From contig CBDDCL010000015.1 in the NCBI GenBank assembly GCA_965226245.1, positions 1,240,001 to 1,304,000 of the forward strand: a stretch of DNA of 64,000 nt. Reading direction: 5' to 3'. The position numbers and the translations under genes are program-made. Numbering within the stretch: position 1 is the first letter of the stretch; every line of letters begins with the position of its first letter. The stretch is from CBDCYS01 sp965226245. Lineage in GTDB: Bacteria > Acidobacteriota > Terriglobia > Bryobacterales > UBA6623. Positions 1 through 8,063 of the stretch are shown one piece after another. Below the pieces are notes generated by a model. The model made no database searches, was not told the origin of the DNA, and saw only the letters and a program-made list of their open reading frames with translations.

Positions 1-279
1 GACATCGTGGATAAGATTAGTCCCGCTGAGCGGCCGGGCGATGCCAGCTCATATACTCACAAGTTGAACCTTGAACTCGATATGGCCGCGAACGTTTTCA
101 ATTGGCTGCCCGATGGCAACTGGCTGCGCAACATTGAGCTCGAGGCGTCACTCGACTACACAGCCACTGGCTTGCCACGCGCCGGCGACCGCATCGGCAA
201 CGAGCTCTTCCTGGACAACGCCAGCGGCTGGTCATTCTCCGTCGTCTTCGTCATCCCTCTAGCCCCTCTGCGCCCGTGA
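1..279 (+). CDS. 3' end of a gene, possible outer-membrane beta-barrel (partial)
   Basis: The frame is open from the first base of the window and stops with TGA at 277-279, so only the C-terminal ~92 codons are present. The residues alternate hydrophobic and polar in the way of beta-strands, ending in SFSVVFVIPLAPLRP. That would suit the last strands of a barrel protein, but the true C-terminal residue is not the usual aromatic. I do not recognise the family. GTG at 7 could be an internal codon rather than a start. Confidence 0.4.
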   Translation, partial: DIVDKISPAERPGDASSYTHKLNLELDMAANVFNWLPDGNWLRNIELEASLDYTATGLPRAGDRIGNELFLDNASGWSFSVVFVIPLAPLRP

Positions 280-298
280 TCCTCAAGTCCCGCGATCC

Positions 299-401
299 GC
301 CACTGTTGGAGCCGCGCGCGTCAGCAAGCGGTTTCCGCTAGCCCGCGATCAGCCACTGTTGGCAGACGCTCCCCTCTAAGGTTGCGGCTCGTCCGCGTTA
401 G
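299..401 (+). repeat. Dispersed repeat family R2, copy 1 (diverged)
   Basis: The end, GCTCCCCTCTAAGGTTGCGG followed by CTCGTCCGCGTTAGC, matches copies near 4552-4631, 7171-7277 and (inverted) 36715-36823. The first half is more diverged and carries an internal duplication of a CCACTGTTGG unit. Confidence 0.6.
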
Positions 402-420
402 CAGTACAATTTCCTCATGC

Positions 421-594
421 CGGGAGGCTCTCGACATCGCGATTCAAACCGCCCAGGGTCTCCAGGCCGCGCACGAAAAGGGCGTCGTCCACCGCGACAT
501 CAAGAGCGCCAATTTGATGGTCAGCCCGCGGGGGCAAGTGAAGATCATGGACTTTGGTCTGGCGCGGCTGGCCGATCGGGCATATCAACTTGCG
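421..594 (+). pseudogene. Ser/Thr protein kinase core fragment
   Basis: The reading frame contains the catalytic-loop motif HRDIKSANLMV and the activation-segment motif DFGLARLA, diagnostic of Hanks-type (PknB-like) kinases. The preceding helix (AIQTAQGLQAAHEKGV) also fits. There is no N-lobe, no glycine loop and nothing beyond the DFG segment, so this is a ~58-codon relic and cannot be active. After about 594 the frame runs into unrelated repeat sequence. A different kinase piece, an N-lobe, lies at 23104-23229; whether the two came from one gene cannot be told. Confidence 0.8.
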
Positions 595-717
595 TCCACC
601 TCTCACCCCGCGCCGCCCCGACGTGGCACACGCATTCTTGCGTGCAGTGTCGCCATTCCTGGCGACATCGCCTTGACACCCTACGGTGAGCACGCTGAGC
701 GAGCGACACCGCCCTGC

Positions 718-766
718 GGCGTGGCGCAAGCTCTCAGCTTGCCGCGCCGGCACTCATGCCGGCGCT
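718..766. repeat. REP-like hairpin repeat
   Basis: GGCGCAAGCTCTCAGCTTGC forms a small hairpin and is followed by a second one, GCCGGCACTCATGCCGGC. The same pair occurs in inverted order at 8246-8296. Confidence 0.6.
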
Positions 767-1325
767 TGCACTCCTCTCCCAGCACCCGCACCGTCCCATG
801 AAATGGGCCGCCTTCCCCAAAATTTCCAGGCCCCGCTTGACACACCCCTTACAATGAGAGCAACGACCGGAAGGAATCCCGCCGGACCAGCGCGACAGCT
901 TCCCGGGACAGTCTCGCGCTGCTCTCCGCCGTGGGTGATCTCCCGCAAGCGGCTTCAGGTGAAAGCAATCAGAGCCCCAAACGCAAGTGCGGGGTCAGCC
1001 TGAGCGCCAACTCAACCCCTCCGATCCCGAGGGACTGGGTGCGCGGCGCGCGGCAAGCCATCCCCGCTTCTTTCGCCACCGAAGGACCGTATGCAAGCCT
1101 CCTCTTTGTGGCTGCCGTCAGGGAGCGGGCGATGGTCGGCAAAACGGAGCAAGAGAGGCCTCTCGACAAAAGAAGGCAAAAACGAAGAAAGGCAAAAATG
1201 ATTCGCCCGTCATATGATGTGGCGCAAGGCTTATTCCCCGTATTTTGAGCAAGTATCAGCAGCCAAGCCGAAAATCCAAGGGGCCCCGGCACGCTATCAG
1301 CCCGTGGCAGAAGTGTGTGCGGGTG

Positions 1326-1416
1326 AAAAAGGGGACTGCCACCGATTTCCGCTCGCCGAAGTGCTTTGTGTTCAATGCAGTGGAGTGCGGAAATCGGCTG
1401 GCTGTCCCCTTTTTTC
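1326..1416. repeat. Long inverted repeat with GGGACTG arms (REP/BIME-like)
   Basis: The left arm (1326-1351, AAAAAGGGGACTGCCACCGA onward) pairs imperfectly with the right arm (1388-1416, ending GGCTGTCCCCTTTTTT). The arms share the GGGAC(A/T)GTC core with the repeats flanking the RAYT transposase at 30220-30954 and with the inverted repeat at 6015-6109. Confidence 0.65.
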
Positions 1417-1452
1417 GCGTCCTCGGAACTGTATCCGGGAGGCCCAAAAATC

Positions 1453-1545
1453 CCCAAACCCTTACATTTTCTGTAGAATCCTGTAATTTCAAACTCAACC
1501 TGTTGAAACAAAACAGCTTACAGGTTACAAGGAAGTGCCGGACCG
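1453..1545 (+). repeat. AT-richer dispersed repeat, copy 1
   Basis: CCTTACATTTTCTGTAGAA followed by an AT-rich stretch ending in ACAGCTTACAGG resembles 34275-34378, where the same block precedes AACAACTTATAG. The function is unknown. The local AT content differs sharply from the flanks. Confidence 0.5.
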
Positions 1546-1705
1546 TGCCCGAACCGTTCTACTTTAACGTATAAAGTTACCCCAAAAGTAACGAAAGCCG
1601 CAGCCCGCGGGGCACTTTCTGCAACATTCGGTACGGGGGACTCAGTACGCGGCCTGGCCCCGGTTATTCGCCATGGCGTAGAATAATTTAGAGGAAAAGC
1701 GAAAC

Positions 1706-3037
1706 ATGATTACGAGAAGGAGCTTCATCCACACGGCAGCCCTCGCTGGAACCTCCCGGGCAATCGCCCTCGATCACTGGCCCCAGTTTCGCGGCGCCGC
1801 GTCGCTGGGAGTCGCCGAGGACGATCCCCGTCTGCCCGAGACCTGGAGCACGGCCGAGAACGTCGTCTGGAAGACGCCGGTCGCGGGGCGCGGCTGGGCT
1901 TCGCCGGTCGTTTGGGGCGACAAGATCTTTCTGTTGTCCGCCATCAGCGCCGGCCCGCTGGAAGCCCCCAAGAAAGGACTCTATTTCGGCGGCAACCGGC
2001 CGCAACCTCCCGAGCATGAGTACCGCTGGATGGGTTACTGCCTGGACTTCAAGAAGGGCGCTGTCATTTGGGAGCGCGAGCTGTACCGCGGAATTCCCAA
2101 AGCGGCCCGCCACCTCAAGAACAGCTATGCTTCCGAGACTCCCCTCGTCGATGGCGAGCGAGTCTACTTCCACGTGGGCCACCTGGGCGCCTACTGCTTC
2201 GATCACGCTGGCAGGAAGCTGTGGGGAAAGGCCTGGCCCGCTTACAAGATGCGAGAAGGCTGGGGCACGGCGTCCTCTCCGGCTTCCCACGAAGGCCGGC
2301 TTTACATCGTCAATGACAACGACGACGAAGCTTTTCTCGTTGCGCTCGACAAGGCCAGCGGCAAGGAGATTTGGCGCGTCGAAAGGGACGAAAAAAGCAA
2401 CTGGACCACTCCTTATATTTGGACGAATGACCGCCGCACCGAGATCATCACCTGCGGGACCAACAAAGTTCGCTCCTACGATCTCGACGGCAAGCTGCTT
2501 TGGGAGCTTGGGAAGATGTCTTCCATCGTTATCCCGACGCCGTTCTCGGGTCACGGTTTGCTCTATGTGACCTCAGGCTATGTCGGGGACGAAACAAGGC
2601 CCGCGTTCGCCATTCGGCCGGGTGCATCCGGTGATATCAGCTTAAAGCCCGGCCAGAAGAGTAACGAATACATCGCCTGGTTCAAGCCCCAGGCGGGCCC
2701 CTACAATCCCTCGCCGCTGCTCTACGGCGACCACTATTACACGCTGTTCGATCGCGGATTCTTCACCTGCCACGATGCCAGGACGGGAGAAGAAATCTAT
2801 GGCAAAAGGCGCCTCGACGTCGAATCCAACGCGTTCACGGCCAGCCCCTGGGCTTACAACAGCAAGATCTTTTGCCTGAGTGAAGACGGCGACACCTATG
2901 TGATCCAAGCAGGCTCTGAATACAAAATGCTCAGGAAGAACAGCCTGGACGAGATGTGCATGTCGACCCCGGCGATTGCCCAGGGCAGTCTGCTGATCCG
3001 CACCGCCAGCCGGCTATACCGAATCCAAAAGGCCTGA
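1706..3037 (+). CDS. PQQ-binding-like beta-propeller protein, exported
   Basis: This 443-residue protein starts with a twin-arginine signal (MITRRSFIHTAALAGTSRA), predicting Tat export. The mature part has repeated propeller blades of the PQQ/BamB-like kind: WPQFRG near the N-terminus, then W-K-T-P and repeated G-K-x-x-W segments such as GKLLWEL and GKEIWRV. No quinoprotein dehydrogenase catalytic residues or disulfide ring are evident, so a binding or scaffold role is likelier than an alcohol dehydrogenase. A purine-rich GAGGAAAAGCG lies just upstream of the ATG. Proteins of this style are abundant in Bryobacterales and Planctomycetes; the ligand is unknown. Confidence 0.85.
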   Translation: MITRRSFIHTAALAGTSRAIALDHWPQFRGAASLGVAEDDPRLPETWSTAENVVWKTPVAGRGWASPVVWGDKIFLLSAISAGPLEAPKKGLYFGGNRPQPPEHEYRWMGYCLDFKKGAVIWERELYRGIPKAARHLKNSYASETPLVDGERVYFHVGHLGAYCFDHAGRKLWGKAWPAYKMREGWGTASSPASHEGRLYIVNDNDDEAFLVALDKASGKEIWRVERDEKSNWTTPYIWTNDRRTEIITCGTNKVRSYDLDGKLLWELGKMSSIVIPTPFSGHGLLYVTSGYVGDETRPAFAIRPGASGDISLKPGQKSNEYIAWFKPQAGPYNPSPLLYGDHYYTLFDRGFFTCHDARTGEEIYGKRRLDVESNAFTASPWAYNSKIFCLSEDGDTYVIQAGSEYKMLRKNSLDEMCMSTPAIAQGSLLIRTASRLYRIQKA

Positions 3038-3108
3038 AGTCGAGTCGCGCCTGGTTGGGGCCGGGGTTTCAGTCCCCTCCCTACCGCGGGCTTACGCACT
3101 GCGGACTG

Positions 3109-3203
3109 GAGTTTCTACATTCTGCACAAGAGGGGGGACGAACCGCCCCGAGGTGGCGCGCGCCTCCTGGCGGGCCGCGTCGGCCTCCGGGCCGACGTTT
3201 ACC
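3109..3203 (+). repeat. Dispersed repeat family R1, copy A
   Basis: CTGGAGTTTCTACATTCTGC is followed by a G-run, GACGAACCG, then GGTGGCGCGCGCCTCCTGGC and a GTCGGCCTCCGGGCCGAC hairpin. A near-full-length inverted copy lies at 42699-42790. Shorter copies are at 34221-34262 and 55261-55311, and a partial one at 4395-4495. Confidence 0.8.
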
Positions 3204-3310
3204 GCGGGCTTACGCCGGCGGTCTGCTCCTCGAATATGCGCCCGGCGCAGCTCAGCCTCTGACCCTGCTAAGATTTGGATCGGACATTCCGCTCATCCAA
3301 GGAGAACACC

Positions 3311-4309
3311 ATGAAAAAATTCGCCTCACTGCTCGCAATGACACTGCTCTGCGCGGCGCTTCTGTCAGCGCAGAAGATCGTTCTGACAGGTCTTGGCGCC
3401 GGCATGATACCGGAGCTGAAAACCATAGCCCCTGGCGCCACATTCGTCGCCGCCGATGCCAACGACGTCGTGCGAAAAGTCGCCGACGCCGATGCCGTCG
3501 TGGGAACCTTTAGCGAGGAGATATTCCGCGCCGGCAAGAAGCTGAAGTGGGTTCATACCTATAGCGCTGGAGTCGACCCATATCGCTACCCGGACTTTCT
3601 CAAGAGCGACATTACACTCACCAATAGCAAGATCGTCCAAGGACCGGAAATCGCCGATCACGCATTCGCTTTGCTGCTGGCCTTGACGCGAGGTTTGAAC
3701 GGGGCCATCGCGAACCGCACAAAGGAAGAGTGGCCGCGACAAGGATACAAAGCCATCGAGCTGCGCGGCAAGACCGCCCTGATCATCGGTCTGGGCGGCA
3801 TCGGCACGCAGATCGCCGAACGCGCTCACGCCTTCGGCATGAAGGTGATCGGCGTCGATCCCAAAGAAATACCACTGACAACTTATGTCAGCCAGGTTGT
3901 CCCGCCGGACCGGCTCGACACGGTGGTGCCGCTAGCGGATGTCATCTTCACCGCGGTGCCGCACACCCCCGAGAGCGAAGGCATGATGGGCTCGCATCAG
4001 TTCGAGTCCATGAAGAAGGATTCTTACTTCATCGCCGTCTCACGGGGAAAGATCTACAGCGCTCCAGCGCTGGTCAAAGCGCTTGACGAGCGGCGGCTCG
4101 CGGGAGCCGGCCTCGATGTGACCGATCCCGAGCCGCTGCCGAAGGGCCACCCGCTTTGGAAGTTCGAGAACGTCATCATCACGCCCCACATCGCCACAGT
4201 CTCCGATGGCATTCTGGCCCGCCGCCAGGAGCTTGTACGGGATAACGTGGAACGTTTTGTCAAGGGCGAGCCTCTCCGCAATGTCGTTGGAAAGGTGAGA
4301 GGCTATTAG
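3311..4309 (+). CDS. D-2-hydroxyacid dehydrogenase with an N-terminal signal peptide
   Basis: The protein belongs to the NAD(P)-dependent D-isomer 2-hydroxyacid dehydrogenase family. The Rossmann motif GLGGIGTQIAERA lies near residue 155. The catalytic Arg is in VSRGKIYS, the Glu in DPEPLP and the His in ITPHIA, so the active site is complete. The chosen ATG at 3311 has a good ribosome site (AAGGAGAACACC) and gives 332 residues. The first ~21 residues (MKKFASLLAMTLLCAALLSA) look like a Sec signal peptide, unusual for an enzyme needing NAD. An upstream in-frame ATG at 3275 would bury the signal and lacks a ribosome site. The substrate is unknown. Confidence 0.85.
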   Translation: MKKFASLLAMTLLCAALLSAQKIVLTGLGAGMIPELKTIAPGATFVAADANDVVRKVADADAVVGTFSEEIFRAGKKLKWVHTYSAGVDPYRYPDFLKSDITLTNSKIVQGPEIADHAFALLLALTRGLNGAIANRTKEEWPRQGYKAIELRGKTALIIGLGGIGTQIAERAHAFGMKVIGVDPKEIPLTTYVSQVVPPDRLDTVVPLADVIFTAVPHTPESEGMMGSHQFESMKKDSYFIAVSRGKIYSAPALVKALDERRLAGAGLDVTDPEPLPKGHPLWKFENVIITPHIATVSDGILARRQELVRDNVERFVKGEPLRNVVGKVRGY

Positions 4310-4394
4310 TACGTGAATAGGAAAATCGTTGCCGACAATGGCAGGAAACATCAAGGAGCCGGACAGAGCCGCGGACGGAAGTCCGCGGTCGGCA

Positions 4395-4495
4395 GTTTCA
4401 ACATTCTGCAGATCGGAGGGCGATTCTGCAGACCGGAGGGCGATTCTGCAGACCGGGGGGGAGCGGGGGGAACGAACCGCCCTGAGGTGGCGAAG
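4395..4495 (+). repeat. Short tandem repeat plus partial R1 repeat
   Basis: The unit CGGAGGGCGATTCTGCAGA recurs about three times with small changes (CAGATCGGAGGGCGATTCTG, CAGACCGGAGGGCGATTCTG, CAGACCGGGGG). It is followed by the R1 segment GAACGAACCGCCCTGAGGTG. It looks like local expansion of one part of R1. Confidence 0.6.
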
Positions 4496-4551
4496 GAGTC
4501 CGTGCGCAACGGTAAACCCGTGGTGCTAACGCCATCCGCGCCGTGACCATC

Positions 4552-4631
4552 CGAGCCGCGGCCGTGAGGGAGCGGTTGCCGCTTCGACGCGCCTCATCCG
4601 CCAGCGGCCACGCTCCCCTCCTTAGGGCGGT
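4552..4631 (+). repeat. Dispersed repeat family R2, copy 2
   Basis: GAGCCGCGGCCGTGAGGGAG, GGTTGCCGCTTCGACGCGCC and CCACGCTCCCCTCC match the copies at 7171-7277 and 36715-36823. It ends at the stop codon of the convergent HEAT-repeat gene and may serve as its 3' hairpin region. Confidence 0.75.
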
Positions 4632-5936
4632 TCACAACCGCGCTTGGAGGTTTTGCATCGCCTGAATCGCGGCTTGCGCGACCTTCGGCTCAGGATCGTG
4701 AGTCAGCTTCTCGAGGTGCGACACGCTCTGTTGTGTTCCGCTAACTGACAGCACATAGGCGATGTGGCGTTTCTGGTCATTCGTGCCCGCCGTGAGGAGT
4801 TGGTAGAGGCGATTCAAGACCGCCGGCTTGCGGGCCAGCTCCACGAGAAACGGGCGGGCCTCCATGCGATGGAATGTGGAGTTCAGTCCATCCGTCAAAT
4901 AACTCAGCTGACTCGCATCTCCCAGATAGACTGACGCGAATGCTATCGACAGCCTGGCGGATTCATTCTTTTCTTTCGTGAACGCTTCGGTAATCACGTT
5001 CAGGTCTTGCGGATCCCCGGCCCTGCCGATACCCTCGGCGGCGGCGGCTCGCATTTGGTGATCGCGGTCGCGCAGGTAGAGCAGGAAAGTTGTCCTCTCC
5101 GCCGAGTCAGGAATCTTTGCCAGCGCGATCAACGACTGCCGCCGAATCTTCTTGTTCTCGCTGGTTTTGACGAGCCCGACCAGCTCCGGCACGGCCTCTT
5201 TGACGAGCAATTGGCCAACCGCTTTCACCACCGCGAGCTGGACCTTTTCGTCGAGATCACGCAACAGAAAAGTCAGGGCGAGCCCGGCGCTGGTGTCGCC
5301 GATTTTTTCGATGCTCTTGACCGACTCGGCGATCAGAGTGCTGTCCTTGGAGCGCAGCGCCTCCTTGAGCTGCGGAAGGGCTGCCTTCCCCCGCAGAATA
5401 CCCGCCGCCCGCGCGGCATTCGCGCGGGATTCAAGCGTGACCCCGCCCGTGATCAGGCGCGCAATGGCGCCGATCACGTTGGGTGAAACCGGCACATAGG
5501 GATCAATAACGATTTCCGCCGGCTGCGCGAAGCGATTCTTGACGCCAGACCCAAACTTTTTCAGCGACGCGGAGAATCCGCGCTTGACATATCCGGGGTA
5601 GTAGAAGTTCACCATCCCGTCCACGGCCATGAACTGGATTTCAGGAATCGAGTCGCGCGACGCCTCCGCAAGAGGCTCGAGGCTGTGTTGCGTGCCGATG
5701 CTCACAATCGCGGCGACCGCTTTGCCCCGGACTTCGGGGACGGGGTCTTTCAGCAGCTTTCTTAAGGGCGCAATGTATTCGGAGTCTTTGGTGTCGCTAA
5801 GTTTTTCAGCCGCTCTCATTCGCCGCTTGGGGTCGGAGTGACTCAGATCTTGCACCTGGGCAATCAGGCCGCAGCAAAAGAGCAAGGCAACAAAAGTAAC
5901 AACCGCGGAATGCGTAAGACGAGGATGCTTCTTCAT
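4632..5936 (-). CDS. HEAT-repeat protein, exported
   Basis: From ATG at 5936 the protein has 434 residues and begins with a signal-peptide-like segment (MKKHPRLTHSAVVTFVALLF). The rest is a chain of ~30-residue helical HEAT/PBS-lyase-type repeats: LSHSDPKRRMRAAEKL, LLKDPVPEVRGKAVAAI, LRDLDEKVQLAVVKAVGQL, LRDRDHQMRAAAAEGIGRA and LTHDPEPKVAQAAIQAM. Such solenoids bind proteins; no enzymatic residues are seen. An upstream in-frame start at 6038 would add 34 residues ahead of the signal and is disfavoured. The partner is unknown. Confidence 0.85.
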   Translation of the reverse strand: MKKHPRLTHSAVVTFVALLFCCGLIAQVQDLSHSDPKRRMRAAEKLSDTKDSEYIAPLRKLLKDPVPEVRGKAVAAIVSIGTQHSLEPLAEASRDSIPEIQFMAVDGMVNFYYPGYVKRGFSASLKKFGSGVKNRFAQPAEIVIDPYVPVSPNVIGAIARLITGGVTLESRANAARAAGILRGKAALPQLKEALRSKDSTLIAESVKSIEKIGDTSAGLALTFLLRDLDEKVQLAVVKAVGQLLVKEAVPELVGLVKTSENKKIRRQSLIALAKIPDSAERTTFLLYLRDRDHQMRAAAAEGIGRAGDPQDLNVITEAFTKEKNESARLSIAFASVYLGDASQLSYLTDGLNSTFHRMEARPFLVELARKPAVLNRLYQLLTAGTNDQKRHIAYVLSVSGTQQSVSHLEKLTHDPEPKVAQAAIQAMQNLQARL

Positions 5937-6014
5937 GGCGGATACCGAACGGGTGTGTGCTGCTGTTTCCGCGGATCGGTGTTCCGATGACTCGGCGATC
6001 CGCGATCTGGAAGG

Positions 6015-6109
6015 TTCGAAAAAATCCGGGACTGTCACAAGCGGCGGTCTTGGAGCTCTGTAGATTCGGATCGCAACGAAGCCGCGGCTGACTGTCCCCG
6101 ATTTTTTCG
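6015..6109. repeat. Inverted repeat with GGGACTGTC arms (RAYT-type REP pair)
   Basis: TTCGAAAAAATCCGGGACTG (6015 on) pairs with GACTGTCCCCGATTTTTTCG (ending 6109), with further pairing of GCGGCGG/GCCGC inside. It shares the GGGACAGTC core with the termini around the RAYT gene. It lies between the HEAT-repeat gene and the MqnD-like gene. Confidence 0.7.
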
Positions 6110-6125
6110 CACCTTCCTGCGCTCA

Positions 6126-6965
6126 TTATACGAACTCTATTGGGACGCGTTTGGGGATCAATCCGGTTTCATAACCCATGTCCAAAAGCTTCTGGGCCGA
6201 CTCGACCACCGCTGGACGCATCTCGGTCGTGTACTCGTTGACGTACATGCCGACGAACTTGTCCGCCAACTGCAAGTCGAGGCCACGGCCGAACTCCAGC
6301 GCGTAGGCGAGGGCCTCCTCGCGATGGTCCAGAGCGTATTGGATGCTTGCGCTCAAACAGCGGCAGCTTTCCTTTTGTACGCCGGGCGGCAGAGAGCGCA
6401 AGATGGCGTTGGCCCCGAGCGGCAGAGGCAGATTGTGCTCCTGTTTCCACCAGGCGCCGAGGTCCATAACACGACGCAAACCGGTTTGGCTGTAAATCAG
6501 TTGCCCCTCGTGGATAACAACCCCTGCGTCGGCCTCGCCCGATTCCACGGTTTCAAGAATCTTGTCGAATGGAACGACCTTCTCTTCGAAGTCCGGCTCG
6601 AACAGCCGCAGCACCAAGTAAGCAGTCGTCAGCGTGCCCGGCACGGCGATCGTCTTGCCCTTTAGCTCCGGCGGCTTCAAGCCGTGTTTCGAGACCACGA
6701 TCGGGCCATATCCATCGCCGATGCTGGAACCGGCCGAGGTCAGAATGTAAAGGTCCGAGACGTAGGGATAGGTGTGATAGGAGATAGCAGTCATCTCGTA
6801 CCGGCCCTGGCGCGCCGCGGCGTTCAGCGTTTGGATATCGCTGAGAACATGTTCGAACTCGACCGTGTCTGAGCGAACTTTGCCCGTGGCCAGGGCGTAG
6901 AACATGAACGCATCGTCCGGGTCTGGGCTATGGGCGATGGCTACTTTGTGTTTCGGCGAACTCAT
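6126..6965 (-). CDS. MqnD-like protein (MqnA/MqnD/SBP superfamily)
   Basis: The 279-residue protein starts at ATG 6965 (MSSPKHKVAIAHSPDPDDAF). The N-terminal S-P-D-P-D-D-A-F-M-F block corresponds to the SPCPND(T/A)F signature of 1,4-dihydroxy-6-naphthoate synthase (MqnD). Further matches are EFEHVLSDIQTLNAAA, GYGPIVVSK, AGVVIHEGQLIY and an aromatic LGAWWKQ segment. MqnD acts in the cytoplasm in the futalosine route to menaquinone, converting cyclic dehypoxanthinyl futalosine. The fold is that of periplasmic binding proteins, but there is no signal peptide here. No other mqn gene lies in the window, so the pathway assignment rests on family similarity; a paralogue with another role is possible. 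Confidence 0.6.
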   Translation of the reverse strand: MSSPKHKVAIAHSPDPDDAFMFYALATGKVRSDTVEFEHVLSDIQTLNAAARQGRYEMTAISYHTYPYVSDLYILTSAGSSIGDGYGPIVVSKHGLKPPELKGKTIAVPGTLTTAYLVLRLFEPDFEEKVVPFDKILETVESGEADAGVVIHEGQLIYSQTGLRRVMDLGAWWKQEHNLPLPLGANAILRSLPPGVQKESCRCLSASIQYALDHREEALAYALEFGRGLDLQLADKFVGMYVNEYTTEMRPAVVESAQKLLDMGYETGLIPKRVPIEFV

Positions 6966-7170
6966 GGATGTACCGCCCCCGGCGGTAGTTGCAGCAGCTT
7001 GGTGCGAGTCGTTCCTCGTCCCGGCAGTGTTGATAGAATTACCTGTGAGAGGAGCGCTCGTCCGCGGGCTGATCCAAACCACGGGTCCAGCCGGTTAACC
7101 TATCAGCATAGACTACCCGGGCGAATCACACCCGCGAACGTGGCAAACGTGGCGAGCCGGTTTCGGCGGA

Positions 7171-7277
7171 GCCGATTGGAGCCGCGACCGTGAGGGAGCG
7201 GTTGCCGCTCCGGCGCGCTCCATCCGACAGTGGCCACGCTCCCCTTTTTGGGTTGCGGCTCGTCCGCGTTGGGAACT
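7171..7277 (+). repeat. Dispersed repeat family R2, copy 3
   Basis: GGAGCCGCGACCGTGAGGGA, GCGGTTGCCGCTCCGGCGCG, CCACGCTCCCCTTTTTGGGT and TGCGGCTCGTCCGCGTTGGG run in order. This is the clearest copy of the family, and it sits ~20 bp before the receiver-domain gene. Confidence 0.8.
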
Positions 7278-7295
7278 GCGGAGAGAATAGACCAG

Positions 7296-7697
7296 ATGAA
7301 AAACATCAACCAGCTCCGGGTCGTCGCCGTCGTACCCGACATTTTCTTCTCGGCCAAGATCAGCGAAACCGCCAAGCACGTGGGCGCCTCGGTCGAATTC
7401 GCCCGCTCGGAAAGCGAACTTCTGGGCAAGACCTCCGCCCCCCCGGCGCTGATCGTTCTCGACCTGAACGCGGCTGGAATGGACACGGTTTCGATCGTGG
7501 CCAAACTCAAGGCCACGCCCGCGCTCGCCGGGACTCCCTTAATTGGCTTTGTTCAGCACGAAATGTCTGAGCTGATCGACGCCGCCCGCCGGGCCGGCTG
7601 CGATCAGGTGCTCTCCCGCAACGCCTTCTCGAAGAATCTGCCCCAGATTCTAGGAGGCCAGCAATTACGAGAGACGAGTGAGGGCGGCCGCTGCTAA
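7296..7697 (+). CDS. Stand-alone receiver-like domain protein
   Basis: Translation from ATG 7296 gives 133 residues with a response-regulator receiver-like fold: strand VVAVVPDIFF, the phosphoacceptor strand LIVLDLN with an Asp, strand LIGFV and a final LSRN segment. In true receivers the last position is a conserved Lys; here it is Arg, and the N-terminal acidic pair is reduced to one Asp. This suggests a pseudo-receiver that binds a partner without normal phosphotransfer. There is no output domain and no kinase neighbour. The longer frame from 7230 runs through repeat R2 and is rejected. Confidence 0.65.
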   Translation: MKNINQLRVVAVVPDIFFSAKISETAKHVGASVEFARSESELLGKTSAPPALIVLDLNAAGMDTVSIVAKLKATPALAGTPLIGFVQHEMSELIDAARRAGCDQVLSRNAFSKNLPQILGGQQLRETSEGGRC

Positions 7698-7892
7698 CCC
7701 GCTAATCCCGGCTGGCCTGCTGCCGGCGGGCTTTTTCATCCCCGGCTTCCTGCCGCTTGATCTCGGCCCTTTCGCTCCGTCCCGATTTCCCCTGTATTCC
7801 CCCTGTGTTGCCTCGCATTTGGCGATGGCGGCGGGATTTGTTCTACGCTGTATGTTCGCAAAGGCCCCAGCGCCGCCTGTTCGAACCCGACA

Positions 7893-8063
7893 ATGAGCGA
7901 CATCTTCATCAGCTACGCCCGGGAAGACCGCGCCAAGGTGAGGCCTCTGGCCGAGGCGCTTCGGCGGCAGGGCTGGTCGGTCTGGTGGGCCCCAGGGAAG
8001 AATTTCTTCGGGATTGAGGCTAACGAATGCCACAGAACGTGGAAAGCGAACCAGCCATCGTAG
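7893..8063 (+). pseudogene. TIR-domain N-terminal fragment
   Basis: MSDIFISYAREDRAKVRPLA followed by EALRRQGWSVWW is the classic start of a TIR domain (beta-A strand, box 1, helix, second strand). After WW the sequence jumps to PGK and then runs out of homology, stopping at 8063. The catalytic Glu region is missing. It is a relic of a TIR protein; in soil bacteria such N-terminal TIR domains often precede TPR or WD40 regions. Confidence 0.75.

Larger units (their letters stand above)
595..1690. other. Gene-poor intergenic stretch with repeats
   Basis: I see no convincing gene here. The open frames are short, overlap on both strands and have no recognisable motifs. The stretch holds a REP-like hairpin (718-766), a long inverted repeat with GGGACTG arms (1326-1416), and an AT-richer repeat (1453-1545) related to one at 34275-34378. 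The promoter of the downstream PQQ-like gene should lie in the last ~100 bases. Confidence 0.6.

Noticed and set aside
969..1511. 180-codon minus-strand frame in the first intergenic region
   Set aside because: It spans inverted repeats and overlaps frames on the other strand. No recognisable domain, no start signal.
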